Assembly: GCF_014648595.1 (NCBI RefSeq)
Contig: NZ_BMRK01000022.1
Coordinates: 12,784-66,165 of the forward strand
Direction of reading: 5' to 3'
Source of the DNA: Nocardioides luteus
Lineage (GTDB): Bacteria > Actinomycetota > Actinomycetes > Propionibacteriales > Nocardioidaceae
DNA: 53,382 nucleotides
Shown here: piece by piece, positions 49,530-53,382 of the stretch
Layout of the letters: the number at the start of each line of letters is the position of its first letter
How positions within the stretch are numbered: the stretch's first letter is position 1
The notes under the pieces: generated by a model
What the model was told of the DNA's origin: nothing
The model's database searches: none
What the model saw: the letters and a program-made list of their open reading frames with translations, nothing else
Translations under genes and position numbers: made by a program

Positions 49530-50701
49530 CGACTCGACCCGCTCTGGCGGCTGCGTCGCCGCATGTAGAGGTCGAAGGCGCGGTAGACGAGGGGGCGCAG
49601 CGGGAGGTCCCACTCGCCGACGTACTTGACCGCCCGGCCGCCGGTGCCGACCTTGAACTGGATCAGCCCGACGTGCGGGTCGTCGGCCGACAGGGTCGGG
49701 GTGATCCCGCGCAGGTCGTAGACGTCGCAGCCGGCGGTCAAGGAGTCGCGGATCATCGCCCACTGGAGCGCGTTGGAGCCGCGTACGTCCCGCTTCTCGG
49801 TGGAGGAGGCACCGTAGACGTACCAGGCGTGGGTGCCGACGCGGACGTAGATCGTCGCGGCGACCAGGTCGCCCTCGTGGCGCGCGAGGTAGAGCCGGAT
49901 CCGCTGCTCGCCGGTCGCCGGGTGGTCCTCGGTCGACAGCGTCGCGAACATCTTCTCGAAGTAGGCCAGCGGGCGCGGCGTGAAGTGGTCGCGCTCGGCG
50001 GTGTGCACGTAGAGGTCGTGGAAGGCCTTCAGGTCCTCGCCGCCGGTCGAGGTGGTGACCTCGACGCCGGCCTTGGCCGCCTTCTTGATGTTGCGCCGCC
50101 AGAGCTGGTTCATGCCCTTGAGCACGTCGTCCTCGGAGCGGGCGGTGCCGTCGGGGTGGCGCAGCGGGATCTCGTAGGTGAACTGCGGCTGCCCCGCGCC
50201 GAACCCGTCCTCGGGGCTCTGCGGGATCCAGCCGGCGTCGCGGAGATAGCGGGTCACCTCGGTGCCCACCTTCTGAGCAGAACCGGTGACATCGGTGAGC
50301 CGCACGACGTCCGGGTCGGCGATGCCGGCCTTCACCTGCGCTGCGTCCCACGTGTCGGTGGGCACCGGGGGAGCGACCCGGATCGCGAACGCGCCCTGCG
50401 AGCGGAGGTAGGAGACCATCGGCGGGAACCAGACGGTGAGCCCGCCGGCCCAGTCGATGTCGGGCCCCCACGGCAGGTACGCCAGGGACTGCCCCAGCCG
50501 CGGCACCGGCCGGTGGAGCACGAGAGCGGCCCCGACCAGGCGCTCGCCGGCGAACCAGCCCAGCGACTCGCTGCGCCACTCGGTCTTCACCCCGCCCCAG
50601 GCCGGGGTCTGCAGGAAGCTGACCGACCGCCGCGAACGGACGTGGTCGAGGTGCTCGGCGGGACTGATCGGACGGACGGTGAAGCTCACCAGGTCAGTCA
50701 A
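49526..50701 (-). CDS. femX: FemX/VanK-type peptidyltransferase (adds glycine to peptidoglycan stem)
   Basis: The protein is 391 residues from a TTG at 50701, or 387 from the GTG at 50689. It is a FemAB-family non-ribosomal peptidyltransferase with two GNAT-like domains; QTPAWGGVKTEW near 31-42, MNQLWRRNIKKAAKAGVEV near 199-217 and WYVYGASSTEKRDVRGSNALQWAMI near 296-320 are typical. Streptomyces VanK adds the cross-bridge glycine to D-Lac precursors. In LL-diaminopimelate/glycine walls, as in Nocardioides, such an enzyme must accept D-Ala-D-Lac stems. Array C is 23-51 bases upstream of the TTG. It overlaps the preceding stop by 8 bases. Confidence 0.88.
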   Translation of the reverse strand: MTDLVSFTVRPISPAEHLDHVRSRRSVSFLQTPAWGGVKTEWRSESLGWFAGERLVGAALVLHRPVPRLGQSLAYLPWGPDIDWAGGLTVWFPPMVSYLRSQGAFAIRVAPPVPTDTWDAAQVKAGIADPDVVRLTDVTGSAQKVGTEVTRYLRDAGWIPQSPEDGFGAGQPQFTYEIPLRHPDGTARSEDDVLKGMNQLWRRNIKKAAKAGVEVTTSTGGEDLKAFHDLYVHTAERDHFTPRPLAYFEKMFATLSTEDHPATGEQRIRLYLARHEGDLVAATIYVRVGTHAWYVYGASSTEKRDVRGSNALQWAMIRDSLTAGCDVYDLRGITPTLSADDPHVGLIQFKVGTGGRAVKYVGEWDLPLRPLVYRAFDLYMRRRSRQSGSSR

Positions 50702-51395
50702 CCCGAGCCTGCGTCGTCAGCGTGTATGCCATTTTGGATATGCGGACGATATGCGGACCGCGAGCGGCGACGGCCACGCACCAGCGCACGAGCAGCGCGG
50801 TGAGGATCCCGACCGCGAAGGCCATCGGGACCAGCGGGCTGCCGCGGAGGGCCGAGACGAGGAACGAGACGGCGAGGATCATCAGGAACCACTCCGGCCG
50901 GCGCCGCAGGATCGAGTTGCGGTGGTCGTCGCTCCGCAGCGCCGGCTCCCCGCCGAGCGGGGTGAGGATCGCGCCGGTCAGAAAGGTGAGCGACAGCGAG
51001 ACCCAGCCACCGGTGGCAGCCGCCTCGAACGCCGCGTCCGGCCGGAACGCGCTCCCGGCCACGGCGACCGGGACGAGCCCGGCGGCGGCCCCGAGCACGT
51101 AGATGACGGTCGCGACCACCGCGCCGGTCAGCACCTGCTTCATCCCCGCGCGGCGGATGCCGAGTGCGGCGAGCTCCCGGATGCGTACGCTGACCGCGAC
51201 CGTCGCGGCGACCGAGCCGATCGTGGCCGAGCCCGCCAGGCCGGTGAGCGCGATCAGGGCGGGGTCGCGCGAGCTGGTCATCGCGATCGCGACCAGCGCG
51301 TAGGAGAGCGCGAAGCCGAGGACCGCGACGGCGATCTCGGTCTTGGCCGGGGCGATCGAGCCCATGTCTTCCTGACCGGTGGGGGAGGCGGCCAC
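50694..51395 (-). CDS. Membrane protein, degenerate CPBP-like
   Basis: The GTG at 51395 follows AAGGA with five bases and gives 233 residues. About six helices are predicted. The segment LTGAILTPLGGEPALRSD near 145-162 resembles CPBP (Abi) intramembrane proteases, but the EExxxR motif reads GEPALR with the first glutamate lost, and the later FxxxH motif is not intact (VSALRGSP). It is therefore probably inactive as a protease, if related at all. It is first in the minus-strand operon with femX and vanZ and is divergent from vanR. Confidence 0.6.
   Translation of the reverse strand: MAASPTGQEDMGSIAPAKTEIAVAVLGFALSYALVAIAMTSSRDPALIALTGLAGSATIGSVAATVAVSVRIRELAALGIRRAGMKQVLTGAVVATVIYVLGAAAGLVPVAVAGSAFRPDAAFEAAATGGWVSLSLTFLTGAILTPLGGEPALRSDDHRNSILRRRPEWFLMILAVSFLVSALRGSPLVPMAFAVGILTALLVRWCVAVAARGPHIVRISKMAYTLTTQARVD
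50724..50752 (+). promoter_or_regulatory. Candidate VanR-binding array C, before femX-vanZ
   Basis: GTAT (50724-50727), nine bases, GATAT (50737-50741), six bases, GATAT (50748-50752): the best match to the consensus. It lies inside the 3' end of the CPBP-like gene, 23-51 bases upstream of the femX TTG, so it may drive an internal promoter. Confidence 0.65.
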
Positions 51396-51498
51396 GGTGA
51401 TCCTTCTGTCATGTGGGGGCGGACGTGTGCCGATGGGGCGCGATGGTAGCGGCGTCGACCAACTCCGAACAGCGGCTTCGGGCCCGCCGGAACTCATC

Positions 51499-51514
51499 GA
51501 TACGCCTGCGATAT
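51499..51514 (+). promoter_or_regulatory. Candidate VanR-binding array D (two half-sites), vanR promoter
   Basis: GATAC (51499-51503), six bases, GATAT (51510-51514). The upstream GTAT half is missing. It ends ten bases before the -10 box TAGGAT, covering the -35 position, as expected for activation or autoregulation by an OmpR-family regulator. It lies in the gap shared with the divergent CPBP-like gene. Confidence 0.6.
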
Positions 51515-51524
51515 GTCCCAGACC

Positions 51525-51530
51525 TAGGAT
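51525..51530 (+). promoter_or_regulatory. -10 box of a leaderless promoter (vanR)
   Basis: TAGGAT is followed by CAGACGC and the ATG at 51538. Confidence 0.6.
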
Positions 51531-51537
51531 CAGACGC

Positions 51538-52245
51538 ATGCGGGTGCTGGTGGTCGAGGACGAGCCGTTGATGGCCGGAGCGATCCGGGACGGGCTGCGG
51601 CTGGAGGCGATAGCCGCCGACGTCGCCGGTGACGGCGACACCGCACTGGAGCTGCTGAGCGTCAACGCCTACGACATCGCGGTGCTCGACCGTGACATCC
51701 CCGGGCCGTCGGGCGACGAGGTCGCCAAGCGCATCGTCGCCTCCGGCACCGGCATGCCGATCCTGATGCTGACCGCCGCCGACCGGCTCGACGACAAGGC
51801 CTCCGGGTTCGAGCTGGGCGCCGACGACTACCTGACCAAGCCGTTCGACCTGCGCGAGCTGGTGCTCCGGCTGCGCGCGCTCGACCGGCGCCGGGCCTAC
51901 AACCGGCCGCCGGTGCGGGAGATCGCCGGGCTGCGGATCGACCCGTTCCGGCGGGAGGTCTACCGCGACGGCCGCTACGTCGCGCTGACCCGCAAGCAGT
52001 TCGCCGTGCTGGAGGTGCTGGCCAGCGCCGAGGGCGGGGTGGTCAGCGCGGAGGAGCTGCTGGAGCGGGCGTGGGACGAGAACGCCGACCCGTTCACCAA
52101 CGCCGTGCGCATCACCGTCTCGGCTCTGCGCAAGCGCCTCGGTGAGCCGCCGATCATCGCGACCGTGCCGGGTGTCGGCTATCGCATCGACGTGGGCTCC
52201 CCGGACGCGGAGCCGGCTGCCCCGAGCGGCGGTGGCCGTGGCTAG
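51538..52245 (+). CDS. vanR: OmpR-family response regulator VanR
   Basis: The protein is 235 residues, chosen at the ATG with a leaderless -10. The receiver domain has the acidic pair VVEDEP near 5-10, phospho-acceptor aspartate in AVLDRDIPGP near 52 and the lysine of DDYLTKPFD near 102. The winged helix after residue 125 shows LTRKQFAVLEVLASAEGGVVSAEELLERAW and RKRLGEPPIIATVPGVGYRI. This is closely the VanR pattern of Streptomyces, as far as I recall it. It activates van genes when phosphorylated by VanS. Its gene overlaps vanS by eight bases. Confidence 0.93.
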   Translation: MRVLVVEDEPLMAGAIRDGLRLEAIAADVAGDGDTALELLSVNAYDIAVLDRDIPGPSGDEVAKRIVASGTGMPILMLTAADRLDDKASGFELGADDYLTKPFDLRELVLRLRALDRRRAYNRPPVREIAGLRIDPFRREVYRDGRYVALTRKQFAVLEVLASAEGGVVSAEELLERAWDENADPFTNAVRITVSALRKRLGEPPIIATVPGVGYRIDVGSPDAEPAAPSGGGRG

Positions 52246-53332
52246 GCAGCCCGGCCTGAGCGTACGTCTCAAGCTCACCCTCAGCTACGCCGGCGTGATC
52301 ATGCTGGTCGGCGTCCTGCTGCTGGCGGTGGTGTGGGTCTTCCTGCTCCGGTACGTCCCGGACGGGGTCTGGTACACGGCGCCCGGGCGCCCCGGCCCCT
52401 TCGTCCCCAACCGCTCCGACCTCATCGAGGCCTTCGCCCCGAAGGCGGCGGCCGTCCTCGGCTTCCTGCTGGTCTTCGGCCTCGACGGTGGCTGGATCCT
52501 CGCCGGCCGGATGCTGGCGCCGCTGACGAAGATCACCGAGGCCACGCGCACGGCCGCGACCGGGTCGCTCTCCCACCGGATCGAGCTCGAGGGCCGCGGT
52601 GACGAGTTCCGGGAGCTGGCCGACGGCTTCGACAACATGCTCGCCAAGCTCGAGGCGCAGGTGGCCGAGCAGCAGCGGTTCGCGGCCAACGCCTCCCACG
52701 AGCTGCGCACCCCGCTGGCCATCACCCAGACCCTCCTCGACGTCGCCAGCAAGGACCCGAACCGGGACGTCGACGAGCTCATCGAGCGGTTGCGGCTGAT
52801 CAACTCCCGCGCGATCGACCTCACCGAGGCGCTGCTCGTGCTCAGCCGCGCCGACCAGCGCTCGTTCGTCCGGGAGCCGGTCGACCTCTCCCTGGTCGTC
52901 GAGGAAGCGGTCGAGACGCTGCTGCCGCTGGCCGAGCAGCGCGGCGTGCGGATCGAGACCTCCGGCGACCAGGCCTCGGTCACCGGCTCACCCGCCCTGC
53001 TGCTCCAGGTCGTGACCAACCTGATCCACAACGCGATCGTCCACAACCTGCCCGAGGACGGCTCCGTGAGCGTCACCATCGGCGCCAACGAGAAGAGCGT
53101 GGTCCTCACCGTCGCCAACACGGGTGAGGAGCTCTCGCGTGAGCTCGTCGCCACGCTGACCGAGCCGTTCCAGCGCGGCACCCAGCGCATCCACGGCGAC
53201 CAGGTCGGGGTCGGTCTGGGGCTGGCGATCGTCAAGAGCATCACCCGCGCCCACGACGGCAACCTCGCCGTCCTCTCCCGGCCCGGCGGCGGGCTGCGGA
53301 TCTCCGTCGAGCTGCCTCGGGTGCGCGACTAG
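52238..53332 (+). CDS. vanS: Sensor histidine kinase VanS
   Basis: From the GTG at 52238 the protein is 364 residues; a GTG six bases earlier is possible. Two membrane segments (about 14-34 and 70-92) enclose a short ~35-residue extracellular loop, as in Streptomyces VanS. A HAMP region (PLTKITEATRTAATGSLSHRIEL) precedes the H-box FAANASHELRTPLAI near 150, the N-box NLIHNAIVHNLPEDG near 264 and the G-box GVGLGLAIVKSI near 325. It senses glycopeptide at the membrane and controls VanR. The vanR stop overlaps its start. Confidence 0.93.
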   Translation: MARQPGLSVRLKLTLSYAGVIMLVGVLLLAVVWVFLLRYVPDGVWYTAPGRPGPFVPNRSDLIEAFAPKAAAVLGFLLVFGLDGGWILAGRMLAPLTKITEATRTAATGSLSHRIELEGRGDEFRELADGFDNMLAKLEAQVAEQQRFAANASHELRTPLAITQTLLDVASKDPNRDVDELIERLRLINSRAIDLTEALLVLSRADQRSFVREPVDLSLVVEEAVETLLPLAEQRGVRIETSGDQASVTGSPALLLQVVTNLIHNAIVHNLPEDGSVSVTIGANEKSVVLTVANTGEELSRELVATLTEPFQRGTQRIHGDQVGVGLGLAIVKSITRAHDGNLAVLSRPGGGLRISVELPRVRD

Positions 53333-53382
53333 CTGTACTCGGCCATCAGGTTGGTGACAGTCGGCTGATCGGTGGGAGTCCT
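53333..53382. other. Last 50 bases, no feature recognised
   Basis: The sequence after vanS is too short to judge. No hairpin with a T-run is seen. Confidence 0.5.

Overview
The window is about 53.4 kb of very GC-rich DNA, densely packed with genes on both strands. Codon use is strongly G/C-ending, GTG and TTG starts are common, many genes overlap by 1-4 bases, and many appear to be leaderless (a TANNNT box 6-7 bases before the start codon). F420-type oxidoreductases, GpgS/FolP2 synteny and a van cluster with a FemX-type transferase all point to a high-GC actinobacterium. A Nocardioides-like member of the Propionibacteriales is my best guess. This is inferred from content, not from a marker gene.

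Layout. (1) 1-5943: a translationally coupled operon encoding the end of an acyl-CoA ligase, a three-part molybdenum hydroxylase (large, FAD and 2Fe-2S subunits, the last fused to a CoxG/SRPBCC domain) and an enoyl-CoA hydratase. It looks like aromatic or heterocyclic acyl-CoA catabolism. (2) 6034-14655: mixed housekeeping and accessory genes: an FAD oxidoreductase, MmcQ/YjbR, two F420-type DUF385 proteins, NUDIX, ilvD, a FadR-type regulator with a divergent CynX-like exporter, and a macrodomain protein. (3) 14656-16240: a dispersed intergenic repeat and a secreted PHB depolymerase. (4) 16345-19959: a complete OpuC-type osmoprotectant ABC importer. (5) 19967-23021: an ECF41-type sigma factor coupled to an NDH-2-like oxidoreductase, plus an NTF2-like protein and a membrane protein. 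(6) 23187-25313: a secreted CE4 polysaccharide deacetylase and a GH10 xylanase that share a candidate LacI-type operator. (7) 25424-28226: an FAD monooxygenase, a duplicated DoxX-like membrane protein, a GNAT and a small protein.

(8) 28223-37865 is an apparent catabolic regulon: a class III aminotransferase, a semialdehyde dehydrogenase, a GntR/FCD regulator, an MHS-type transporter, two Asp/Glu-racemase/maleate-isomerase-like proteins, a D-2-hydroxyacid dehydrogenase, an amidase and a DUF3830 protein. The palindrome GATTGTCGACAATC, or a close variant, lies in four promoter regions of this block and nowhere else that I noticed in an intergenic position. I do not recognise the pathway and regard it as a candidate undescribed catabolic system.

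(9) 37900-41873: gpgS-folP2-LigB-like genes, then a TetR regulator divergent from a membrane protein with twin operators. (10) 41890-53332 is a glycopeptide-resistance-type cell-wall remodelling island: vanHAX divergent from murF, then a lipoprotein and a two-gene type VII secretion-like module, then vanZ, a FemX/VanK-type transferase, a CPBP-like membrane protein and vanRS. I found a shared tripartite direct repeat (GTAT-N9-GATAT-N6-GATAT) in the vanH/murF intergenic region (twice, in opposite orientations), before femX, and in shortened form at the vanR promoter. It is a strong candidate for the VanR binding site and ties the dispersed van genes into one regulon.

No tRNA, rRNA, CRISPR array, insertion sequence or replication origin was seen. 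Function calls rest on reading motifs by eye; no database search was run.
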